NCBI GenBank assembly: GCA_902781315.1
Contig: CACZIT010000002.1
Span: 1-64,000, forward strand
Length of the DNA stretch: 64,000 bases
From: an uncultured Prevotellaceae bacterium
GTDB taxonomy: Bacteria; Bacteroidota; Bacteroidia; Bacteroidales; Bacteroidaceae
Direction: 5' to 3'
Part shown: piece after piece, positions 44,692 through 52,577 of the stretch
How positions within the stretch are numbered: position 1 is the stretch's first letter
Layout: every line of letters starts with the position of its first letter
Translations under genes and position numbers: made by a program
The notes under the pieces: model-generated
Database searches by the model: none
What the model was told of the DNA's origin: nothing
The model's input: the letters and a program-made list of their open reading frames with translations, nothing else

Positions 44692-45969
44692 TCAGTCCCT
44701 CAGGCACCCTATGGGGATGACATATACCCCGTCTTTTCTTTGATAGGCATACTTGCCTACGCCGATGATGACAGCCATGAAGGATGGGGCGGACATTTTG
44801 TTAGTATCGATCTTTCCTGCAAGTTCTATCATACTGGCTGCACCGGCATTGATATGCTCTTCTCCTCCCAATTTCACCTCAAGCAATGCATAGCTACCGT
44901 TACGCCGGTGGAGAACGGTGTCGCATTCAAGACCGTTGCTATCTCTGTAATGATAGAGCCCACCATCCAACGCCTCTGCATACACACGCAGGTCGCGCAC
45001 TACCATGTCCTCAAAGAAAAGACCGAATGTGTCTAAATCGTTCATCAGATCTTTGGGACCAATTCCTAATGCGGCAATCCCGATGCTCGGATCAACAAAG
45101 TGACGTGTGTCGCCGGTTCTGATGGCAGCCTTGCTTCGCAGGTTGGGATTCCAAGCTGCAAGGTCTTCGATGACGAAGAGTTTTTTCAGCGCCTTGATGT
45201 AGTCGGCTACGGTGTCTTCGTCCAATGTGCTTGCGTCGTTGGCCAGCATGTCTTTGCGGATGGTGGCATAGGAAACCTGCTGGGAGACGTTCCTTGCATA
45301 TGAACGCAGGAGCAACCTTGCCCGTTGGGTGTTTCTCTTCACTTTGTCCACGCGCTGTATGTCTCGCTCTATCACAGAGTCAACATAATCGAAAGCCTGA
45401 TCGAGGGCAACATCTTTGGAAATCAATGTCGCCCATGGCCATCCGCCTCGGCAGGTAAGATAGGCAATGTCATCAATATTCAGGTCACATTGCTGAACTT
45501 CTGGCGTTTTGCCATCGAACAAATCCTTCAGACTAATCGTGCCTGATGATTCGCCCGACTCATAGAGACTCATGGGACGCATCATGATATGTGCGAATCG
45601 CCCTGTGCCACTATGAATGGTCTCATCGGCATCAGGAAGTACGGACGACCCGGTAAGGATAAACTGGGACGGCTCCCCCCGTTTGTCCACTTCGCTACGG
45701 ATGGAATCCCAAATGGGAGGTAACGCCTGCCATTCGTCAATCAAGCGAGGAGTTGCTCCTTCCAAAAGAGATGCGGGACTGATTTCTATCATTTGTGCGC
45801 TTTGTTTCAGTACCGATGCATCCCCGAGGTCAAGCACACTCTTTGCCAGTTGTTTTGCTGTGGTCGTCTTGCCACACCATTTCGGGCCTTCTATAAGAAC
45901 GGCTCCCTTTCCGAGAACTTTCCGTTCAAGAAGTCTGTCTGCTATTCGCTGTTTGTACTTTGCCATCAC
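44692..45969 (-). CDS. AAA_14/DUF4143 ATPase
   Basis: A 425-aa protein. Walker A GPKWCGKTT lies at residues 28-36; LIDEWQALP is the Walker B region; ILTGSS follows. The C-terminal DUF4143 part ends with the PD-(D/E)XK-like strand YALLEVKLGG. Proteins of this group are frequent accessory-genome ATPases of unclear role. It has a clear TAACTTTG promoter (minus strand) 20 bp upstream. It stands alone between two repeat-rich stretches. Confidence 0.85.
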   Translation of the reverse strand: MMAKYKQRIADRLLERKVLGKGAVLIEGPKWCGKTTTAKQLAKSVLDLGDASVLKQSAQMIEISPASLLEGATPRLIDEWQALPPIWDSIRSEVDKRGEPSQFILTGSSVLPDADETIHSGTGRFAHIMMRPMSLYESGESSGTISLKDLFDGKTPEVQQCDLNIDDIAYLTCRGGWPWATLISKDVALDQAFDYVDSVIERDIQRVDKVKRNTQRARLLLRSYARNVSQQVSYATIRKDMLANDASTLDEDTVADYIKALKKLFVIEDLAAWNPNLRSKAAIRTGDTRHFVDPSIGIAALGIGPKDLMNDLDTFGLFFEDMVVRDLRVYAEALDGGLYHYRDSNGLECDTVLHRRNGSYALLEVKLGGEEHINAGAASMIELAGKIDTNKMSAPSFMAVIIGVGKYAYQRKDGVYVIPIGCLRD

Positions 45970-45988
45970 ATTACTCTTTTTTCGTTTG

Positions 45989-45996
45989 CAAAGTTA
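45989..45996 (-). promoter_or_regulatory. Promoter -7 box of the DUF4143 ATPase gene
   Basis: Minus strand reads TAACTTTG, 20 bp upstream of the ATG at 45969. The tandem array at 46037 begins about 40 bp further upstream and could affect this promoter. Confidence 0.6.
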
Positions 45997-46036
45997 GCTC
46001 TTTTATTCCAATCAACCAAAGATTTTTCTAACTTTT

Positions 46037-46140
46037 CGGTGATTTGTGGCGATTTTATTCGGTGATTTGTGGCGATTTTATTCGGTGATTTGTGGCGTGT
46101 TTGTTCGGTGATTTGTGGCGTGTTTGTTCGGTTATTTGTG
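46037..46140. repeat. 23-bp-period tandem array (4.5 units)
   Basis: Units begin CGGTGATTTGTGGCG at 46037, 46060, 46083 and 46106, with a partial fifth at 46129. Units 1-2 end ATTTTATT and units 3-4 end TGTTTGTT, so the array grew by pairwise duplication. No unit forms a strong hairpin, and the spacing has no unique spacers, which rules out a CRISPR array. Confidence 0.9.
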
Positions 46141-46264
46141 AATTTCTTACTCAGCATCGGTGCCATTCGTGCTCTCTATTGGTGTCATCCGTACTCATCG
46201 CCCATGTCAGACGTGGTCGCAAAAATCGCCCATTTGCCTACTGCTTCGCACAGCGACCGCTGGT

Positions 46265-46471
46265 TCATCGGGCTTTTTCGCCCATCCATTCAAAATGGAC
46301 AAAATGGACAAGCAAATGGACAAGATTTTTTGAACATCCTATACATCTTTTCTTTATCTTTGCCAGCAGAATTAGTGACTACCCGTGATGAAACCATCGG
46401 TTTTCACCTGTGGTTCTTTCTCCACTGCGCTATGAAAGCGCTCCTGTGGACCGAGCGGGAAAAAATAACGA
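46265..46471. repeat. Composite dispersed repeat, copy B
   Basis: Same element order as 39929-40155: TCATCGGGCTTTTTCGCCC, AAAATGGACAA repeats, TATCTTTG (46355-46362), then TTCTTTCTCCACTGCG to ACCGAGCGGGAAAAAATAA. Orientation is the same, so A and B are direct repeats about 6.3 kb apart. No gene follows the TATCTTTG box here. Confidence 0.7.
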
Positions 46472-46486
46472 TCGATTATGATTGTC

Positions 46487-46537
46487 GCGGATGCAGCAAC
46501 GTGGCCATTAGTGGCGGCCCGTCTGCATCCGTTTTTT
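46487..46537 (+). terminator. GGATGCAG repeat hairpin, copy 3
   Basis: CGGATGCAG (46488-46496) pairs with CTGCATCCG (46523-46531), followed by six T. It directly adjoins composite repeat B. Confidence 0.75.
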
Positions 46538-46546
46538 ATATAAAAG

Positions 46547-46623
46547 ATGTAGGGACGCGACGTACTTCGTTTTTGCAGGAGAAAAGGCTCACTCCAAGAA
46601 CGCGGCACGTCGCATCCCTACAT
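46547..46623. mobile_element. MITE-like inverted-repeat element
   Basis: Terminal inverted repeats ATGTAGGGACGCGACGT (46547-46563) and ACGTCGCATCCCTACAT (46607-46623) match over 17 bp with one mismatch, around 43 bp of unique DNA. Short GTAGGGACGCG-type palindromes are common non-autonomous elements in Bacteroidota and other bacteria. No transposase is present. Confidence 0.6.
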
Positions 46624-46686
46624 TGCAGAAAATGCGTTTAGGAAAAACTCCATGTCGTTGCCTGTTTCAGGCGTTTCCCTGGTTGT

Positions 46687-47724
46687 TTACTCGGCGAAGA
46701 GATTGGGCTCCATGATGTTGCCGGCATAGGGGTTGCGGCCGAGATGGTCGTAGGCAAGGCGGGTGGCCATGCGGCCACGGGGTGTGCGCTTGATGAAGCC
46801 TTCCATGATGAGGAAGGGTTCGTAGACCTCTTCAACGGTGCCGGTGTCCTCGCCGATGGCGGTGGCGATGGTCGAGAGGCCGACGGGGCCGCCACGGAAC
46901 TTGTCGATGATGGTGAGGAGAATCTTGTTGTCGATTTCGTCGAGGCCATACTGGTCGATGTTCAGGGCCTTCAGGGCTACCTGGGCAATGCGGGCATCGA
47001 TGCGGCCGTTGCCCTTCACCTGAGCGAAGTCGCGCACGCGGCGCAGCAGGGCGTTGGCAATACGGGGCGTGCCACGCGAGCGGCGGGCAATCTCGATGGC
47101 GGCATCGTCGTCGATGGGGACCTGCAGGATGGAGGCTGAGCGGCGAATGATGCGCTGCAGCGTGAGCGGGTCGTAGTACTCCAGGTGGAGATTGATGCCG
47201 AAGCGGGCGCGCAGGGGTGCGGTGAGCAGTCCGGAGCGCGTGGTGGCGCCGACGAGGGTGAAGGGGTTGAGGTCGATCTGGATGGAGCGCGCCGAAGGGC
47301 CCTTATCGATCATGATGTCGATGCGGTAGTCCTCCATGGCCGAGTAGAGATACTCCTCGACAACGGGCGAGAGGCGGTGGATTTCGTCGATGAACAGCAC
47401 GTCGCGCGGCTCCAGCGAGGTGAGGATGCCTGCGAGGTCGCCGGGCTTGTCGAGCACGGGGCCCGAGGTGATTTTGAAGCCTACGCCGAGCTCGTTGGCG
47501 ATGATGTTGGAGAGAGTGGTCTTACCGAGTCCAGGAGGGCCATGGAGCAGCGTGTGGTCGAGGGGCTCGCCGCGATACTTGGCAGCCTCTACGAACACCT
47601 CGAGGTTTTCGACAACGCTCTGCTGGCCGCTGAAGTCGCGAAACTGCAACGGTCGGAGTGCGTTCTCGAAGTCCTTCTCGCCCTGCGAGAGCCGTTCTTC
47701 GCGAATGTCAAAGTCTTCGTTCAT
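46687..47724 (-). CDS. ruvB: Holliday junction branch migration DNA helicase RuvB
   Basis: A 345-aa RuvB of standard length. [11 protein letters not shown] is the N-terminal mark, Walker A is GPPGLGKTT, Walker B is LFIDEIHRL, and the sensor/arginine region is [15 protein letters not shown]. The C-terminal winged helix includes [20 protein letters not shown] and FIKRTPRGR. With RuvA it drives branch migration at four-way DNA junctions during recombination repair. The neighbouring STAS gene lies 19 bp upstream of its start, so ruvB may be read through from there. Confidence 0.97.
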   Translation of the reverse strand: MNEDFDIREERLSQGEKDFENALRPLQFRDFSGQQSVVENLEVFVEAAKYRGEPLDHTLLHGPPGLGKTTLSNIIANELGVGFKITSGPVLDKPGDLAGILTSLEPRDVLFIDEIHRLSPVVEEYLYSAMEDYRIDIMIDKGPSARSIQIDLNPFTLVGATTRSGLLTAPLRARFGINLHLEYYDPLTLQRIIRRSASILQVPIDDDAAIEIARRSRGTPRIANALLRRVRDFAQVKGNGRIDARIAQVALKALNIDQYGLDEIDNKILLTIIDKFRGGPVGLSTIATAIGEDTGTVEEVYEPFLIMEGFIKRTPRGRMATRLAYDHLGRNPYAGNIMEPNLFAE

Positions 47725-47743
47725 GAACCGGAATCCTAAGAAA

Positions 47744-48046
47744 TTACTTGAACTCGAAGAGATTGTAGAAGCCCGTCATCTTGAAGACTTTCTGGATGGA
47801 GTCGTTGATGCCACGGATGAAGACGTGACTACCCTTGGCCTTGGCATTCTTCAGAATGTTCAGGAAAATGCGCAGGCCGCTGGAGGAGATGTACTCCAGG
47901 TCGGTGCAGTCGAGAATGATGTCGTGGGCAACGCAGTCGAACAGGGGCTTCACTGCCTTTTCGGTATCAGGAGCAGCGGCGGTGTCGAGTCGTCCCTTGA
48001 AGTACATCACGTAGAATTCTTTTTCTTCTTTGAAAATTGTTTCCAT
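47744..48046 (-). CDS. STAS-domain anti-sigma factor antagonist
   Basis: A 100-aa single STAS domain: [39 protein letters not shown] and [19 protein letters not shown]. The Ser pair in ISSSGL is the site phosphorylated by RsbW-type kinases in partner-switching systems. The SpoIIE phosphatase with a HATPase domain lies 2 kb away on the same strand and is the obvious candidate partner. The DUF-free length matches SpoIIAA/RsbV proteins. Confidence 0.85.
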   Translation of the reverse strand: METIFKEEKEFYVMYFKGRLDTAAAPDTEKAVKPLFDCVAHDIILDCTDLEYISSSGLRIFLNILKNAKAKGSHVFIRGINDSIQKVFKMTGFYNLFEFK

Positions 48047-48134
48047 TGTTTGTTGTTGTTATTTGGTTGTTGTTTTGCTTTATGAGGGGTTGCGATGATA
48101 TCGCAACAAACGGAACATTGTTACCTTGTTACTT

Positions 48135-48178
48135 TGTTCTTTCTCCGCTTGCGCTACGAAAGCGAGCAAGCTCGGGGT
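48135..48178. repeat. Dispersed CGCTTTCGTAGCG repeat, copy near STAS gene
   Basis: GTTCTTTCTCCGCTTGCGC followed by TACGAAAGCGAGCAAGCTCGG: same class as 19478 (inverted), 40098 and 46409. It fills the gap between the STAS and SLC13 genes. Confidence 0.6.
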
Positions 48179-48188
48179 CCCTTGTCAC

Positions 48189-49982
48189 TTAGTGAAGTGG
48201 ATAAAGGATGTTGACGACGAAGAGCAGCATCGCCAGCAGAACGATGTGCATGATGATGCCGATTCGGGCAAAGTCGGTGAAGCGGAAGCTACCCGGGCCA
48301 TAGATGAGCATATGGGTACTGCTGCCGATGGGCGATGCGAAGCTGATGGTGACCGAGAGCATGAGCGACATGACGAACGGCATGGGGTCGCATCCCAGCT
48401 GTGTGGCCTGATGCCAGACGATGGGGAAAAAGACGGCGCTGCTGCCCACATCGCTGACGAACTCGCTGACCAGTGATGCCAGCACACACATGACGGCCAT
48501 GATGACGTAGGGGTTGTCGCCACACACGTCGAGCACCCATGTGGCCACGGTCTGCGCAATGCCCGTCTTGGTGAGGGCTACTGAGAATACCACCGTGGCA
48601 CCGAGGATGAGGAGCAGTTCCCACTCTATGTACTTCACGACGTTGTCCATGCGGCAGCACTTCATGATGAGCATGACGCCGGCGGCAAGCATGGTGGCCG
48701 CCATGAGCGGCAGCACGTGGAACAGCGAGATGAGGAACATGCCGATGAGGATGACGGCTGCGGTGACGGTGCGCTTGCCTATCTGCGGCACGAAGTGGGA
48801 GTCGAAGAACTGCAGGTTGCGCTTGTTGATGCGCTCCAGTTGGTCGTCGCTTTTCGGCGGACACTCCAGGAGCAGCGAGTCGCCGGCCTGCAGCCGGATT
48901 TCGCGCGGCTGACCGTCGACGCGCCGGCCTTGTCGGGCCACAGCCACGAGCACCATGTCGTTGTCGCGCTCGAAGGTGTTCTCCGTCATCGATGTGCCGA
49001 TGAGGTCGCTGCTGAAGGTGACATAAGCCGTGCGCAGCTTGCGATCGCTGCCTATTTCGTTGATGTTGTAGACGTGGTGGTCGGCCGCCACGAGTCCGTG
49101 GGAGCGCTTCAGGTCCAGAATCTCGTTGATTTGTCCGGCATAGATGAGGCGGTCGCCGCCGAGGATGAACTCGTCGTCGGGCACGGGCATGATGATTTCC
49201 TTGTCGAAGCGCACAATCTCTACCAGCGAGCCACCCTTCACCTGCTGCAGTCCCGTTTCGCCCACGGTCATGCCCACGGCAGGGTTGTCGGTGGGCACAA
49301 GCAGTTCTACGGTGTAGTCGCTCGTGGTTTCGAACGACTGTTCTGGCGATTCTCGTTCGGGAATGAACTTGCGCAGCAGGATGACCAGAAGCACGCCCGT
49401 GGCGGTGAGCAGCAGTCCTGGCAGCAGCGGTTCGAAGAGGTTCAGCGTGCGGCCGGTCTTCTCCATGTACAGGCCCGCCACGACAAGGTTGGACGAATTG
49501 CCCAGCAGCGTGCACATGCCGCCCAGCGAGGCAGCATAGCTCAGGGGCAACAGCAGCCGTGAGGGAGCAATCTCCAGTCGGCGCGCCCATATCTTCACTG
49601 CATCGATGAACATCGCCACGACGTTCACGCTGTTGAGCAGGGCTGCCAGCACGCTCACCGGTCCCATCAGCCTCAGCAGCGCACGCCGGTAGCTGCCGGG
49701 TTCGCCCAGCAGGTGCTGCGTGAGCCAATAGAGCACGCCGCTCTGCATGAGTCCGGCAATGATGACGAAGAACGCCGCATGCACCACGACGGGCTCGGAA
49801 CCGAAGCCTGCCATGCCTTCCTCCTCGGTGACCACTCCCGTGACGAGCAGCACGGTGAGCGCCCCCAGGAATACCACCTCGGCAGGAATGCGTGTGCGTG
49901 CCATCATCAGGAACACGCCCAGCATCGTCGTGATGGTAATCCAAGCCGACAGGCTAAGTCCGAGAAATATGATTTGATCCAT
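48189..49982 (-). CDS. SLC13/DASS-type permease with two RCK_C (TrkA-C) domains
   Basis: A 597-aa inner-membrane transporter with two membrane halves (~1-200 and ~395-597) separated by a cytosolic region holding two TrkA-C-type domains (SDYTVELLVPTDNPAVGMTV, then LRTAYVTFSSDLIGTSM). GNSSNLVV and GSSTHMLIYG are the paired substrate-binding SNT-like loops of the DASS family. Such transporters take up dicarboxylates, sulphate or similar anions with sodium. The inserted RCK_C domains suggest ligand control. It stands alone on the minus strand after a repeat-filled gap. Confidence 0.88.
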   Translation of the reverse strand: MDQIIFLGLSLSAWITITTMLGVFLMMARTRIPAEVVFLGALTVLLVTGVVTEEEGMAGFGSEPVVVHAAFFVIIAGLMQSGVLYWLTQHLLGEPGSYRRALLRLMGPVSVLAALLNSVNVVAMFIDAVKIWARRLEIAPSRLLLPLSYAASLGGMCTLLGNSSNLVVAGLYMEKTGRTLNLFEPLLPGLLLTATGVLLVILLRKFIPERESPEQSFETTSDYTVELLVPTDNPAVGMTVGETGLQQVKGGSLVEIVRFDKEIIMPVPDDEFILGGDRLIYAGQINEILDLKRSHGLVAADHHVYNINEIGSDRKLRTAYVTFSSDLIGTSMTENTFERDNDMVLVAVARQGRRVDGQPREIRLQAGDSLLLECPPKSDDQLERINKRNLQFFDSHFVPQIGKRTVTAAVILIGMFLISLFHVLPLMAATMLAAGVMLIMKCCRMDNVVKYIEWELLLILGATVVFSVALTKTGIAQTVATWVLDVCGDNPYVIMAVMCVLASLVSEFVSDVGSSAVFFPIVWHQATQLGCDPMPFVMSLMLSVTISFASPIGSSTHMLIYGPGSFRFTDFARIGIIMHIVLLAMLLFVVNILYPLH

Positions 49983-50110
49983 TTGTTTTTTTATAAGGGG
50001 CTTAAAGGGCTTAAAGGGGAGTGAAGGGGTTTAAAGGGTTTTATTTTTATGGGCTTAAAGGGTTTAAAGGGGAGTGAAAGGGTTTAAAGGGACACCTTCT
50101 CAACCTTCTC
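49983..50110. repeat. GGGCTTAAAGGG-type repeat
   Basis: A block of GGCTTAAAGGG, GGGGAGTGAAGGGG and GGTTTAAAGGG occurs twice (~49995-50039 and ~50050-50094), around TTTTATTTTTAT. It is non-coding and separates the SLC13 start from the hairpin array. Confidence 0.7.
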
Positions 50111-50124
50111 AACATCCTCCATTT

Positions 50125-50285
50125 TCTCAACCGCGCCGCAGGCGCATCTCAACGCGCGAAGCGCATCTCAACGCTGCGAAGCAGCCTCTCAACCGCGCCG
50201 CAGGCGCATCTCAACGCGCGAAGCAGCCTCTCAACAGCTGCGAAGCAGCCTCTTAACCGCGCCGCAGGCGCCTCTCAACTGCGCA
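50125..50285. repeat. Array of mini-hairpins joined by CTCAAC
   Basis: Eight units of about 19-22 bp, each CTCAAC (once CTTAAC) plus a short GC palindrome such as GCGCCGCAGGCGC or GCTGCGAAGCAGC. On the minus strand the first unit supplies the TGA stop of the SpoIIE gene (within GTTGAG at 50275). Transcribed from that gene it would be a string of small stem-loops at the 3' end. Confidence 0.8.
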
Positions 50286-52482
50286 GCAGCCTCTTCCTGA
50301 GCGTCAGCACGTTTCGGCCGTCGATGCGCTCATAGTTGATGGAGTCCATCAGCTGTCGCACCAGGAAGATTCCCAGTCCGCCCACGGGGCGATCCTCGGC
50401 CGAGAGCGTCGTGTCGACATCCTCCTTTGCCGTGGGGTCGAAGGGCGAGCCGCTGTCGATGATGGTGAACTTCAGCCGCTGGTCGTTGGCCTCAGCAACG
50501 ATCTGCACCTGCCCCACGGTGCCGCTCGGATAGGCGTAGTTCATGACGTTCACCACCGCCTCCTCCAGCGCGAGGTTCATGCTCATGGTTTCTTCCATAT
50601 CGAACTCCAGTTCCTCGCACACGCCTTCCACGAACTCGCTCAGCTGGCCGATGGTCTGCACGTCGTTGGGCAACGTCAGGCTGCGCTTCAGCTTGGCTGT
50701 GCGCGTCTCTTTCGTGTAGGCCACCGACAACATCGTCAGGTCGTCGCTCTTTTCGGCTCCTGCCACAAACGCCTCCACGGCTTTCTGCATCTCCGTGGTG
50801 AGCAGCTGCGGGGCGTCGGTGTGCTCCTGGCAGTTGCGGGCCACGTCCAGCATGCGGTCGTTGCCGAACTGCGCATGGGTGACATTCTCAGCCTCGGTCA
50901 GTCCGTCGGTGTAGAGGAAGATGATGCTGTGGGGATTGATGAGTGCTTCCTGCCCGGTGAAGTGGAAGTCGGACATGATGCCCAGCGGAATGTTTGGCTC
51001 CACGGGCAGATAGGCCACCTTCTCGGCTTCGATGACGAGCGGCTTGTCGTGGCCGGCGTTGCAGTAGCGCAGTCGCCCCGTCGGCAGGTCGAGCACGCCC
51101 AGGAAGAACGTCACGAACATGAGCGACTCGTTGCCGTCCGACATCGACTCGTTCATCAGGTCCACAATGCGGGCGGGAGCCGACTCATGGGCCGAAATGG
51201 TTCGGAAGAGCGACCGCGTGACTGCCATGACCAGCGATGCCGGCACGCCCTTTCCTGCCACGTCGCCGATGCAGAAGAACAGTTTCTCGTCGCGGATATA
51301 GAAGTCGAACAAGTCGCCGCCCACCTCCTTGGCCGGCTCCAGCAGACCGTATATCTGCAGGTCGTCGCGGTCGGGATAGGGCGGAAACGTCTTCGGTATC
51401 ATGGCCTGCTGAATGTTGCTGGCCACGCGCAGTTCGCTGCTGATGCGCTCCTTTTCGGCATATATCCTGTTGATGCGCTTGAAGGAGCGCCTGAGCAGCC
51501 ACATGATGATGGAGAGCATGACCAGTCCGGTGGCTACGAGGGCAAGCATCTTGAGCGCCATGACGTGCAGGTCGGCGTAGATGTCCTTATGCTTGTTGAT
51601 GATGGCCATCGACCATCCCACGCGCTTGTCCACGGGCGCATAGTGCACGTACAGCCTGTTTCCCTCGCTGTCGTATATCACCTCGGTGCCCGTCTCCCCA
51701 TTGCGCATTTTCCGCTCAATGGTCAGCGCCTTCTCGTCGTTGTCGTTGCCCGTGAGCGCCAGCGAGACCTTCTTGGTGTTGGCGAGGCTGTCCACAGGAC
51801 TGACCAGTATTTCGCCCGTGTTCGATATCAGCAGGTTCTTCGTATGCGGGTTGATGTCCTCGGTCTTGATGACCCGGTTGAGCCAGTCGAGGGCCACGTC
51901 TACGAACATCACGGCCGTGATGAGCCCGCCAGGCTCGCGCACCGGCATAGAGTAGCTCGTAGAGAGCCTATGCGTCGTCATGCCCACGTAGGGGTCGGTC
52001 CAGTGCGGCTCGCCGGTCAGCATCACCTGCTGGTACCACTCGCGCTGCGTGTAGTCGTAGGCCATGCGCCTCACGTCGATGTTGGAAGTAGAGTCGGCCA
52101 CGAGGTCGAAGGCGAAGACGCCGTCGCGTCGCCATCCGTTTTGGCTGGGCACGTAGCCTATGCCGCACCCCATCACGTGTATGTTGTCTCTCACCACGTG
52201 CTCCACCAGTTCCTCGGCAGCCCAGAGCGAGTCGTTGTGCCACGGAGCCGCCCAGACGTTGTTCTCCAGCGCCAGCTCCATGTCGTTTACCACATTCTTT
52301 ATCTTCAGGCTCGTCTCTCTGAGCTCGCTTTCGGTGAGCCGGCTGATGGATTTCTTGATGCTGTTGTAGGAGTAGAAATACAGGATGGTGAGCGTCAGTG
52401 AGAGCAGCACGGCCGCGAGCGTGACCACGAGGATGTTTCCCCGTTTTTGCAGGAACTTGTTGAGTTTGCTTATCTTGTCCAT
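50275..52482 (-). CDS. Cache-type sensor with SpoIIE (PP2C) phosphatase and RsbW-like HATPase domain
   Basis: A 735-aa membrane protein. Helix 1 (ILVVTLAAVLLSLTLTILYF) lies at ~17-36 and helix 2 near ~310-330; between them is a periplasmic double-Cache sensor. The SpoIIE phosphatase follows: VGGDLFDF near 389, GDVAGKGVPASL, CNAGHDKPLV, YTDGLTEA. The last ~135 residues are a HATPase_c domain (NLALEEAVVNVMNYAYP with the N box, DSGSPFD, VGGLGIFLVRQ). Phosphatase and anti-sigma kinase in one chain would control the phosphorylation of a STAS partner, probably the 47744 protein. Ligand and downstream sigma factor are unknown. Confidence 0.88.
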   Translation of the reverse strand: MDKISKLNKFLQKRGNILVVTLAAVLLSLTLTILYFYSYNSIKKSISRLTESELRETSLKIKNVVNDMELALENNVWAAPWHNDSLWAAEELVEHVVRDNIHVMGCGIGYVPSQNGWRRDGVFAFDLVADSTSNIDVRRMAYDYTQREWYQQVMLTGEPHWTDPYVGMTTHRLSTSYSMPVREPGGLITAVMFVDVALDWLNRVIKTEDINPHTKNLLISNTGEILVSPVDSLANTKKVSLALTGNDNDEKALTIERKMRNGETGTEVIYDSEGNRLYVHYAPVDKRVGWSMAIINKHKDIYADLHVMALKMLALVATGLVMLSIIMWLLRRSFKRINRIYAEKERISSELRVASNIQQAMIPKTFPPYPDRDDLQIYGLLEPAKEVGGDLFDFYIRDEKLFFCIGDVAGKGVPASLVMAVTRSLFRTISAHESAPARIVDLMNESMSDGNESLMFVTFFLGVLDLPTGRLRYCNAGHDKPLVIEAEKVAYLPVEPNIPLGIMSDFHFTGQEALINPHSIIFLYTDGLTEAENVTHAQFGNDRMLDVARNCQEHTDAPQLLTTEMQKAVEAFVAGAEKSDDLTMLSVAYTKETRTAKLKRSLTLPNDVQTIGQLSEFVEGVCEELEFDMEETMSMNLALEEAVVNVMNYAYPSGTVGQVQIVAEANDQRLKFTIIDSGSPFDPTAKEDVDTTLSAEDRPVGGLGIFLVRQLMDSINYERIDGRNVLTLRKRLLRS

Positions 52483-52577
52483 CCCTTGATGATGATGTTT
52501 TTTAAACGTTAGTATTCATTATATATGTATATCGGCTACAAAATTAGCGTTTTTTCGCGAAAAGCGTGCATAAAGAA

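Noticed and set aside
46037-46140. Tandem array considered as a CRISPR array
   Set aside because: Units follow one another with no unique spacers, the unit lacks a dyad and there are no cas genes.
50821-52401. 526-codon ORF opposite the SpoIIE gene
   Set aside because: Antisense to a gene with intact phosphatase and kinase motifs.
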